Assembly (NCBI GenBank): GCA_011800155.1
Contig: CM022370.1
Coordinates: 3,038,001-3,102,000 of the forward strand
Origin: Flammulina velutipes
Lineage: Eukaryota; Basidiomycota; Agaricomycetes; Agaricales; Physalacriaceae
Length of the DNA stretch: 64,000 nt
Direction of reading: 5' to 3'
Positions 54,925 through 64,000 of this stretch are shown here, one piece after another. The notes beneath the pieces were generated by a model. It was not told where the DNA came from. It saw only the letters and a program-made list of their open reading frames with translations, and ran no database searches. The first letter of the stretch is position 1. Each line of letters starts with the position of its first letter. The position numbers were made by a program, and so were the translations under genes.

Positions 54925-56220
54925 GCTGAGTGACTTCTAAAAAATTAACACGCTCCATGACTTATATTTCTGGATAGACGCCGCTGGATTCCACGGATAT
55001 CAGCGACATTACTGCATACAGATTTTACCATCATCGATCCAAGACTCTAGGCTCATGAATGCAAGTCAACGAGGCAGTCTAGTGAGCACAAAGAAAGAAA
55101 GAAGGCGTCTGTGAAAGAGTGATGTGCGCGATGCGAAGACACGTATCTTGGAAAATGGACGTGAATATAGTTAAGCAATGTAGCTGATGATCACAGTGGA
55201 TTGTATTATCAGGCACTTCTATAAATGTGGTAGAAGCTAGTTTGGAGATAAAGGCGCTACCTAGTGATCAGAGAAAAATGACTGGAATAACTTTCCGATT
55301 GTGTATGCGTACACGGGTTCGAAAATGAGATGCATGTTCATCGTCAAGTTCCCAGCTCTTGTCCCATAGGTCGAGCTTTGATCAGATCAGTGTTCCGATC
55401 GCTCCTATTAGTATAGAACAAAGACATTCGTCCGATCAATGATGTGATGAATGAATGGAGGACGTAGATCTAGGTTCAAGTTTCAACTCGTACGGACCAT
55501 TAAAGAAAGAAGTTCGCCGCAAGCCAAGGGTTAGCGATGGACGGAGTCCAAATAGAGACATAACATACATTGCACTAAATATTAAAGAAATGAGGCAATG
55601 CGCCTGCACACGAAACGTGTCATGGCTAGACTTGGCAGTGATACACCCGACATGCACGCCAACTTATGGACAGTGTTAACAGACGCATAATCATCAAAGA
55701 TGGTCTAGAGGTATGCACTAGAGGTATGCATACAGACGATGGGTGATCTAGAGGAGCTAGCCATAGATAACGGTACCCCAGCAGCGTAACGAAACTGACG
55801 GAGTTCAAAGAAATATCAAATTCTTGCAGGCCTGCGTACATGTACATGTCAGACGAGGCCTGGTTAGTCTACGAGACAAAGAAGTGTCGGTTTGGCGTGC
55901 TACAATGTGCCATATACTGGCGTTCTACCGGAATGTTGTAGGCACGTGTACGTGCACATGGACCCCATTCACGAAGACAAAGAACTGTCGGGTTGGCGCG
56001 TGTTACATCAGCGTTGTAGCATGCCGCTAAATATTACAAGCACGTGTGCATCCATGATCCTTGCCAATTTACAAAGAACAAGCAAGTGTCTGTCGCCGTC
56101 GGGCTGACGTGCCAAAAAGTACCACTAGGTAGACGCCTGCGGAGAGTCACCTAATTTAAATCGCACCAGCTCGAATACCAGTTGCCGCTTTTGAACTTTC
56201 GTCTTTCCCTCCAAATTCAT
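54925..56220. other. Intergenic with a three-copy degenerate repeat
   Basis: No gene seen. Between 55837 and 56115 a unit of roughly 100 bp occurs three times, each beginning with a CACGTGTACGTGCACATG-like word (55837, 55943, 56040) and containing ACAAAGAA.TGTCGG.TTGGCG. Confidence 0.5.
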
Positions 56221-56225
56221 ACGCG

Positions 56226-57644
56226 ATGTCAAATACGTCTCCACCTCAGTTCTCAAACTCGTTCCCCGATGTGAATATGGATAACCCGAGCGGACTTCAT
56301 GGCCAACAGGCTGGTGGGTCCACCAATACGGAATCTGGCCGCCGCAATAGCACGTTTGACTGGATCATCGACTGGGCCACCGGCTCCGCTTCAGGACGAT
56401 CTTCTGTAAGTGCGCCTCCCACAATTGTAGAGAAACAATACCTGATACCTTTTCGCAGTCATCTCTTCCTACAAGACTAACTACGATAGAAACAGGCCTC
56501 TCCAATTTGCAGACCGGTTTTAATAATCTTGGTGCTCTCATGCAGCGAAGCTTCGAAGCTATGAATGAGACCATTCAGCACGGTCTCGCATCTAGGGCAC
56601 CTGTGGCACCCGGGCCGGTGGGAGAGAGCGAGAGGAGATTGGCAGCGGCGGTGCTTCATGAGCCTGCAACACGTCGTCATCCTGATAATCTCCAAGACTC
56701 TGTGAGTCTGAGCCCATACGTCCTTCATAGAGCTCACTCAACGCTATCACAGCAATTCATTCGCGAACTCCTTTTTCGACATTGGAGGAAGGGAAACCAG
56801 GATCCGGACGCCAAACTCCCCCGACCCCATCCAGACCACCTGAAGGAGTACACCGACGCTTACCTCAGAAAGCCAGCGACGGCCGTCAATCACTTCTGTA
56901 CTCTCGACAATTTGAGCTTTACCACGGATTATGCCGATCCCTGGAACAAGAGCGCAGCCGACATCTTACTTCGGGACGCCTTCTTCCCCGCCCGTAACAT
57001 GCGCTGGGAAAACCCCCAACTCATCGACTACCGAAAGCGCATGGCTCTGAAGATACGCGCTCACGTCAGGCATCTTAACCACAAAGAGAGTCAAATGGGC
57101 CATCCGAGGAATGTAGCAGAGGATAAGTTTAAGAAAGCAAGGTATTCACGACGAAGAATGGTAGGTATTGCAACCCTCTTCACGTTGCAGGCTGATTTAC
57201 TGTACACAGTTGTTCGAGCGTCGGTTGACAGTGGCAAGCCAGGATGCTTCGTTACAACCCAACGTCAGGGCAATTCAACTACTTGGGCCAGATGGCATGT
57301 CGAGCGACGAAGAATCTGAACCCAATAGCAGTATCTTCATCATCCATCCTGTTCCGTGGAGATCGCAGCTCTGTCAGCAGCCCCTTCGTGCGTGCGATGA
57401 AGTCGCCCAATTGCTGAGCAAGCATTCACCAACACGTCGCGGTGCAAAGCGCACTACTCGTCAATTCGCAGAGGGCGCTGTCTCAGGAAGGCCCAGTCAT
57501 CAAATTCCTCGCGGCCTTCCTGCAAATTTCTACAACATGGAGTACCTGCGAGGACATCCAGACATTGGAACGACGGGTATCAACACCTTCGTTTTGCCCA
57601 GTGAACCCAGAGATGACTTGCTTGTCGTTCGGCGAGCCTATTAG
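56226..57644 (+). CDS. Uncharacterised repeated basidiomycete protein (GPDGMSSDE family, 420 aa)
   Basis: Exons 56226-56405, 56513-57160 and 57210-57644 sum to 421 codons. The N-terminus is Ser/Asn/Gly-rich; a helix (TGFNNLGALMQRSFEAMNET) and a more conserved middle (FIRELLFRHW; YRKRMALKIRAHVRHLNH; KARYSRRRM-LFERRL) follow. LLGPDGMSSDEESE is a hallmark string of a family found in many copies in mushroom genomes, usually near transposons; the function is unknown. The C-terminus (NMEYLRGHPDIG) also fits. The first intron acceptor (TTTGCAG at 56506-56512) is the one that keeps frame. Confidence 0.65.
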
Positions 57645-57987
57645 TGTTGTTAATCTCCGTAGATTTCCAGAAGATTTGTACCAGTGTTGTTCTCTTCAGA
57701 CGTTTTGTATTGTAGAAATACCTACTACATATATTAACATACGGCTCAATCCCGGCTGGGTTGAGTAGATTGCGAATGAATAATGCCTGTTGGAAGATGT
57801 CCTCCGTACGCACCTTCGTCATAACATATTGAGATATTAAATAGAAATACACTATAGAGTGCTTTCAAGCATGCAGAAGCGCTCTGAGCACATGCAGCGA
57901 TAGGCGAAGATTGACGATGTCCTTTCAACGTGTATCAATGACGTACAATGTTAACATGTAGTATAAGCACCGAATCATCAAGGCCAG

Positions 57988-59706
57988 ATGCATATATACC
58001 GTGCCGGTGCCGCCCTTATGTCCATGTACACATCCACAATGTTCGCCTGGACGAAAAACACGATAATTAGTCCTTTCGTCTTGTTAGCTCTCTTTTACGC
58101 TCTCTGGTGGTCATGGCTATGGCATCCGCCCCTCTACCGCTCGGAGCAGCTCAAGCCCATTCGAGTGGCGATAGTCGGTGGTGGATTCTCCGGCGTTGCT
58201 ACTGCTTTCAGCCTGCAAGAGGCTTACTCAGGAAATTTGTCGCTCTTGACGATGGACTTATACGAAAGTTCTAAGATCATTGGCGGCCGTAAGCAACAAG
58301 CTTTTTGCTTTGTTTGATAGCTGACCGATTCTCTCCTTATTCAGGATGCTCTACCATCAAACCGTTCACGCAGAGCGATATTTCTATCGACATGGGTTCT
58401 ACTTTTATCTCTGGCTCTGATGTCAACATGCGAGGACTTATTGGCAAACTCGGTTTGACGTTGGTTAAATGGCAACCGAGTGGAGCAGTGAGTGTGTGGG
58501 ACGGAGAACGGAAGGTCATCCAGGTACGTACGCCAAGTTCTGTCTCGCACCCACCAGTTGCTCAACCATTATCAGATGCAAGGTCAATTCTGGGATACTG
58601 TTGAATTGTTGTCAAAGTACGGTGTACACGCATTAACAGATACCATGTCACTGTAAGCTCGCAGTAGTACCCTAACATTGGTGGCTAACTCAATTATATT
58701 TAGTGTTTCAAGCGTGGAACAGAAGATCCCAAGGCTTCACGAAGATCTTCTTGCCCACCGAGACCAAATTCATTCTCTGGTCTCGACCTGGGGTTGGATG
58801 CCTTACTTGAACGCGAGTGCTGCCGACTTCTTCGCCATGCGTGGTGTGGACGCAAATTATATAAAGGATGTTGTCAATGCTTTGGCGCGTTTAACCTACG
58901 GTCAAGTACTTGCACCTAATCTAAGGAAATAGCACTCCTTATTAATCCCAGAATTCCAGGAACTCGAAAACATCAACATGCTTCACGCTCTCTCTGCGAT
59001 GTCATCAGCCCCTTTGTTTTCTGTTGAGGGAGGAACAGCGCAGATTTCACAACATCTCATCGAACTGACTAACACCACCACATACACCAGCACAAAGGCA
59101 AGCCGTCGCCTTTCTAGACACACTGTCCCCTCATTGTCTGATAGGTAACCTCAATCAAGTCTACCCCCGGGAAAGCTCCAACATGGGAGGTTCGCAGCTC
59201 ATTGGGTCGCAAATACTACGATGTCGTCGTGATTGCTACGCCATATCCTGGCAGTGGCATCGCACTGTCTCCGGATATTTTGGACAAGCTTCCTAGCCGT
59301 CCATATAGTATAATCCACGTCACCGTCGTTTTCCCTGGAAGTTCTTTCACAGAATCATCGACTCTTGATTTGATGGGGGAACAACTTCCATTTACCGTCC
59401 TCACCACCGCTGGGGAAGCTAACATTCTTTCTATCCTTCCGATGACAAAGACCCGAGAACACGGATGGGTTTTTAAAATAACGAGCATGGCCCCTATAGC
59501 CAATCGCGATCTAATCAAGATTTTTGGAACTCTGCATCACGTCGAGAGGAGGAAGGTCCATCTGTTATACTTTGGTTTCAATATTTTCTTTTGTAAATTT
59601 GACATCCTAGTGGAGCACGGCATACCCAACCTTTTTGAATACGACATTCATCCCCACGTTGATGCCAGCCGAAGGACTATATTACGCGAACGCATTTGAA
59701 CCGTAG
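57988..59706 (+). CDS. Prenylcysteine oxidase-like FAD protein (467 aa)
   Basis: Seven exons (57988-58288, 58345-58523, 58576-58652, 58704-58905, 58960-59097, 59145-59555, 59611-59706) total 468 codons. A signal-anchor helix (about 27-45) precedes RVAIVGGGFSGVATAFSL, the FAD-binding GGGFSG at 64-69, then ESSKIIGGR and DISIDMGSTF. The middle and C-terminal parts follow prenylcysteine oxidase/lyase (VSSVEQ, DVVVIATP, YYANAFEP). The enzyme oxidatively cleaves the thioether of farnesyl- or geranylgeranyl-cysteine released when prenylated proteins are degraded, in lysosome/vacuole-type compartments. One intron (59098-59144) uses a GC donor (AAG/GCAAGC...ATAG). The frame stops directly after NAFEP, where relatives continue with a short conserved tail, so it may have lost its last 20-30 residues. 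Confidence 0.72.
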
Positions 59707-59709
59707 GTC

Positions 59710-62400
59710 TCGTCGCCCCTCGCAATGATGTCTCTTGACTGGCGTCTAGAGTCTTGTGTAATATGGAATCACAACTTGCCATCACAGATAGAATCGCAAA
59801 GGCTATAGTGTACGATGTAGTTGGGATAAACCGATGATGGCAAGCGTATATAATTTCGTTCATCTACATATTTCCGACACACCAATGACTCAACAAAGTT
59901 CGATAAACTTCAATTTGAACGAAGTCCCGGAGACTTAGTCCGATAAACGATCACGCGCACGTGCCGCTGCAGGGCCGAAATTTGAGTCTCAGATCTGCTC
60001 GCTTCATACGTCCACCTCCAAGAAACGAATACTGTCTTCATCAACGCAGCCCAGGACGACACAAACAACACGGCAACGCGAGGTCGATGTTCAACGTTCA
60101 ATAGCGACATCAACGACGGCTGTCAACATCATCCTGCGCCAATGGCTTCGTCGTCAACGACTTGCACCACCCACACCTTACGATTCGCACCTCTTTCCAA
60201 TGGCTCGGGGCGCCTAGCAATTCCTGGCGACTTATCTTGGTGCTCGGCAGGAAAGGCAAGATTCGGACGCATATACCCGCCCAATGATTTCACTTGAGAA
60301 CACGTTCAATAAGTCATCCATTTCAACACATCAGAAATTGAATACTTGTACCCACTGGCGAGTCATTATCTTAAACCCATCTTGCATGACCTGTGTCTTA
60401 GGTCCCAATTCACATCGAGCTCCTACGTGTCCTAATTGCCAGAAACCTTGCGAGATAATTGCTATGCTTCCCGGAAGTCAGAACAGTGAAGTCGAGGGGA
60501 ACTTCTCGGTGGTCGCCGATGATCCGTGGCGGGGGTGTTCAAGGCTGTTAGCTATGCGGTATGTGGATGTTCATTGCATACACAGCTAGTTCTTGACTCT
60601 CGTGACAGGTTAGCCCATCGGCTGATGACCGATACATTTCCGAGCGCTAGCGCGTTGTTCCAGACGACGAAAATGATGCCTGCATCGCGCTACTCAAGAT
60701 GGGCACCAGCACTACCAACGACGACATGGAACGGCTCCATTTGGGTCCAGTTGGAATGATGCCACGCTCTCTGCACCTACTGCAGACCGTGCCTCCACGC
60801 ACTCTGTTGAGCACGCTAAACTGGTATTCGTCTGATTATGGCTCGTGTTGCCTATCCCGGACGTGGCACTTATATCTATGTGATGTGTCGCTGCCCTCCT
60901 TCCTACTTGCAATTGGGTATCGCAGCTGGCTGAACTTTTCAGGACAGTTTCCGTCGGGGCCCGGAAGCCACCGCTCTCAGCCATGCCTTTATTGGCTGTG
61001 GCATTTGCTATATTGCTTACATTACTCTGTCCTGAGGTCCATGAATGCTCTCGTTCAGGTTCCCTCATATTGTGAGCGCCACGGTCAAGTCCAAAGATAA
61101 CGAAGTGTGTACAATTACATGAAAATGAATAATCACTGAGGTTTCCCTCGCAGAAGTAGATTGTAGTTCAAAGACATAAAATCATCGCAGTGTTTGCTCA
61201 ATCCGTGAGCGTGATATGTCTTTGATGCATTTCGCACTGCGAATCGGAGTCTATCAGCATTATTCGATTGCTTCTGGATTTGGCTCACCGAGATAGTAGG
61301 TTGCTGGAGTTAGAAGTCTGTGTCTGTCCAACAGAACACCGATGTAGTCTTTCAAAGGAGGCATGTGCCATTGATCTGCCTTGGCTAGTAAATTCACCAA
61401 AGAATTCACCAGGATCTGAGCACCAGTTGTGCAGGTTGGTGTTGCAAGGACTGGGTCGTTCTCGTCATAGATATAGTCTGCGTGGTGTCAGGATCGTATG
61501 GATCGTATCATACTTAACACACACCAAGGAATATCTTTGCCTCAAGAGCAGTTCCTTCGAATGAATACTTCACAGGTACAGTCCCGTCTAGAATTTGCTG
61601 TGGGAAGTTGGGGGCTACGGCAGAAACGAAGGCAAGATGGAACATCAGGGAGCTTCCGAGGCCCACCGGTTGCTGGGTTTCTTGGGTTGGGATGAGTATC
61701 GCGTCGCAGAAGCGGCCTTGCTTGCGGAATGTCTTGAATCTCGACAACATCATGGCGATGAAAGACAAGGAACGCGTGCAACGTACACCATACCGGAATC
61801 AATATATATGTTATCATACTAACTCCGCTGATGAGATCTTGAGAGCTCGTTCTGGTACAAAAACCATCACTCCAGAGTGCTTGAGAAAGGGAGGAACTCT
61901 TGCGGCATTAGTGGTGCATATCTGGATAACGGGGAGAGAAATTATGTGTATTCATCACGAGCATGAGATTGATGAGTACAGCATGGAGGAACGATACAAC
62001 GACTCTGGAGAACAAGGGCTCTTTGAATGACGGACTCTGATGCTCAAGTTATCATCTGTCGTCGTGGAAGATGACGGAGAGGTACCCCGCCCTTACAAAT
62101 CGTTTAGGCTAATACCTCTACTCTCCCAGTAACTTGACGAAGCCTCAAGAGACGCGGTCTTGGGACATTCAAGCCAACAACGTTGTCACGGTTCCGACGT
62201 CATGTATACTTACCTCTTACAAACATCTATTACCCGCGGGCCCATGGTTCATAAAGGGGTGCAAGTCAATCACTATTTGCATACGTATGACTTGAGGTGC
62301 ATTGTCAATGGGAGAGCTGAAAGGCAAAGAAATAGGCCTATATAAAGACCCTCTGAATTTGGTTTAAATTTTGAGAACCTCTTTGCTTTCGCGTGCCGTT
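59710..62400. other. 2.7 kb without a supported gene
   Basis: Several open stretches exist (plus 60284-60589 with a possible CPNCQKPC metal site; minus 60712-61068; minus 61514-61768 with LSRFKTFRKQGRFCDAILIP; plus 61608-62030), but none could be spliced into a recognisable protein. Possibly old gene or transposon remains. Confidence 0.35.
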
Positions 62401-62408
62401 GAATTATA

Positions 62409-63445
62409 ATGAGCTACCGACGTACCAGACCGGATCCTGCTACTACTGGTGCGGCGTAGTAACGGTTTCACTAACAGCATGGTCATCTGAATTCCCTCTA
62501 GACGTTAGCCCATCACGCTGTCGCAAGGATGTCAAGGGGTCCAAGCCAACAAAAATACTGCCCACCACCAATCCCAAGGCATCAGACATGTCTAGAGGTC
62601 GTGATAGTATAGATGAGATGATGCATTCGAGGCAACAGTTGATCACATCTGAACTAGTAAGCCGCGGCAGCCGTCTCTGCCAAAACCGCTCGCTCAGCGC
62701 TCAACCCCCGATAGAACTTGGAAATGACACGGCATTTGAAGGCGGAGGCACGTATTGCACATGAAGGAGAATTGAAAGCTCTTCGAGAACAATTGGAGGA
62801 TGTAAAATCTGTGCGTTTCTCGTCGCTACTGTACTAGATGAATTGATCTGATTGTCACTAGGAACTCGTACGGTGTCGGGATATCATCGAGGCTCATAGC
62901 GAGGATCATCGAATGTTATTCGTGAAATTGAAGGAAACGGCTGGGAAACTCCAAGAGAGCCAGGATGTATGTGACATCCTAACTTGTTTTCCGGCAAGAG
63001 CAACCTCAATTCTCCATAGGAAACATGTGCCCTTAGAACTTTGCTTGAAGATGTGGAGTCGTCGCTGCAAGGAACACGCGACGCTCTGGAGGGAAAAGAA
63101 CAATACATCCGAACTCTGAGCGAATCACTCAATCCCATTCTCCAATGCTGCATCTGTGTAGAGGATTACAATACCCTGAAAGTACCCGTGACGTTCGTAT
63201 CACAAGCCTTCACAATTTGAGCATACTCACAGCGTTTGGTGTTTAGCATCGGTTGCGGCCATACTTTTTGTGTGGATTGCGTTTTATCTATAGCGACCTG
63301 CGCTCTCTGTCGTATGAGGGTAGAACACCCCGTCGTTTGCCTTGATTTGGAAGAAATGTCGCGCACCTTGCTTCACGGTAAAGGATCTCCGTCCCCGAAC
63401 TTATTAGCTATTAGGAAGAGGTTGACTCAGCACCGTTTATTGTAA
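62409..63445 (+). CDS. Coiled-coil RING-finger protein, probable E3 ubiquitin ligase
   Basis: Six exons (62409-62448, 62502-62656, 62715-62810, 62862-62966, 63020-63187, 63233-63445) total 259 codons, 258 aa. The start MSYRRTRPDPATT splices through consensus introns to a long coiled coil (about residues 66-170: ELKALREQLEDVKS; LKETAGKLQESQ; LLEDVESSLQGTRDALEGK). The RING follows: C175-x2-C178, C196-x-H198-x2-C201-x2-C204, C211-x2-C214, a complete C3HC4 set. The design (basic N-terminus, coiled coil, RING near the C-terminus, about 260 aa) matches the gene at 17080-18025, though here the final loop is short. Such coiled-coil RING proteins are abundant in mushrooms. Substrate unknown. Confidence 0.78.
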
Positions 63446-63491
63446 TCAAACGCGATGGAGCAAATTAGCTGTACTTCATCTCTGAACTGCA

Positions 63492-64000
63492 CTATTTTCC
63501 ACGCTTTTTCGCTGCATCCTCTTTCCTGAGAGTATCGTCCTTCACCCAATTGGGCTTATCGTTGTGAAACTTGAAGAATAAATCGGAATGACGAGGGTCT
63601 GGATGGGCAAAGCGTTGACGCTGGTTGGGGGAAGCAAATGGGATGGCAACCCATCCAGTCTGACAGTAAACCCAGATCTGCCGTTGATGGACCTCTGTGT
63701 TGATGTGAATGTAGAGTGTCCCGATAGGAGGAGCGGTTGCGCCACCCTCAGTGGGTAGCACTCTGGGAGGGGACCTCAAGCTAGCAGGGGTTTCGCTTTC
63801 GTACCAAACGGCTTCCTTATTCTTGTGTGGACCAGAGATGGACGGAATATCGGGGGCAAAAGTGGTTGCCATCGGCCAGAAAGCATTATCGGGAAAGTCA
63901 GGGCTCAGGGCTCTGCGGTTGCGGTCAATGGCTCGAATGAATGTATCTGGAGGGAGGACGACACCTTTCCCGGGACGCTGGCAGTCCTTCGACAGTAGAG
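63492..64000 (-). CDS. Uncharacterised basidiomycete repeat-linked protein, partial at the window edge
   Basis: A minus-strand frame is open from the right edge to a stop at 63492. It reads ...CQRPGKGVVLPPDTFIRAID, RNRRALSPDFPDNAFWP, then VWYESETPASLR, GTLYIHINTEVHQRQIWVY, GWVAIPF, and a C-terminal HPDPRHSDLFFKFHNDKPNW. The pattern (G.LY.H...E......W....GW....) resembles a small family of unknown function often met in mushroom repeat regions. The 5' part lies outside the window. The first internal ATG (63872) is not the start, since the open frame and similarity extend upstream. Confidence 0.5.
   Translation of the reverse strand, partial: LLSKDCQRPGKGVVLPPDTFIRAIDRNRRALSPDFPDNAFWPMATTFAPDIPSISGPHKNKEAVWYESETPASLRSPPRVLPTEGGATAPPIGTLYIHINTEVHQRQIWVYCQTGWVAIPFASPNQRQRFAHPDPRHSDLFFKFHNDKPNWVKDDTLRKEDAAKKRGK

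Noticed and set aside
60284..60589. GRF-type zinc finger (CPNCQKPC)
   Set aside because: The second half of the finger is absent and the frame ends soon after.
61514..61768. BTB/POZ-like start on the minus strand (RFCDAILI ... FHLAFVSAVAPNF)
   Set aside because: Only one short open stretch; the HxxxL...SxxF core is not properly spaced and no neighbouring exons continue the domain.
1..64000. CRISPR array or bacterial operon
   Set aside because: Repeats found are continuous tandem units without spacers, and genes have spliceosomal introns.

Overview
The window looks like nuclear DNA from an Agaricomycete (mushroom-forming basidiomycete). Genes are broken by many introns of about 45-60 nt with GT(R)NGT donors and CTNAC branch points. 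Families typical of that group are present: a KDZ transposase, a CACTA/Tnp2-type transposase, a fungal TET/JBP oxygenase, KOW-repeat proteins, a WD40 protein and a DUF6698-like protein. No bacterial features, rRNA genes or tRNA genes were found. All splice models were built by hand from splice consensus and reading-frame continuity. Where I quote a protein length, the exon lengths sum to a whole number of codons.

Layout. 1-1.05 kb: tail of a membrane protein. 2.1-6.7 kb: a cluster of decayed genes (HMG-box factor, MCM7 helicase, an alpha/beta-hydrolase relic), each with frameshifts or stops. 7.0-7.5 kb: a 20-bp minisatellite. 8.4-16.5 kb: two paralogous CCHC zinc-knuckle genes facing each other around a degenerate Tnp2 relic and a KOW-repeat gene that has one in-frame TGA. 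16.9-20.3 kb: a coiled-coil/RING gene between inverted repeats, and a third zinc-knuckle relic.

20.6-41.6 kb is the most striking part. A WD40 gene (predicted 390 aa) has exons at 20623-21098 and 40696-41595 that join in phase 0 across a 19.6-kb 'intron'. Inside this gap lies what looks like one very large DNA transposon with imperfect terminal inverted repeats. It carries an apparently intact 1070-aa KDZ transposase, a 347-aa TET/JBP-like 2-oxoglutarate/Fe(II) dioxygenase, a protein with an RNase H1-N/viroplasmin-like domain, a roughly 900-aa TE-associated protein, several small unknown genes and several tandem repeats. KDZ elements and TET/JBP genes are known to co-occur in basidiomycetes; the full cargo set and the intronic insertion are what is worth checking here.

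42.9-49.9 kb: a large CACTA/Tnp2 transposase gene, a zinc-finger exon and a DUF6698-like gene. 51.9-54.9 kb: a membrane-anchored protein and a MYND zinc-finger protein. 56.2-57.6 kb: a repeated basidiomycete family. 58.0-59.7 kb: a prenylcysteine-oxidase-like flavoprotein with one GC-AG intron. 62.4-63.4 kb: a second coiled-coil/RING gene. At the right edge a gene runs out of the window on the minus strand. About a third of the window (for example 41.8-42.9, 49.9-51.8, 54.9-56.2 and 59.7-62.4 kb) shows no gene I can support.
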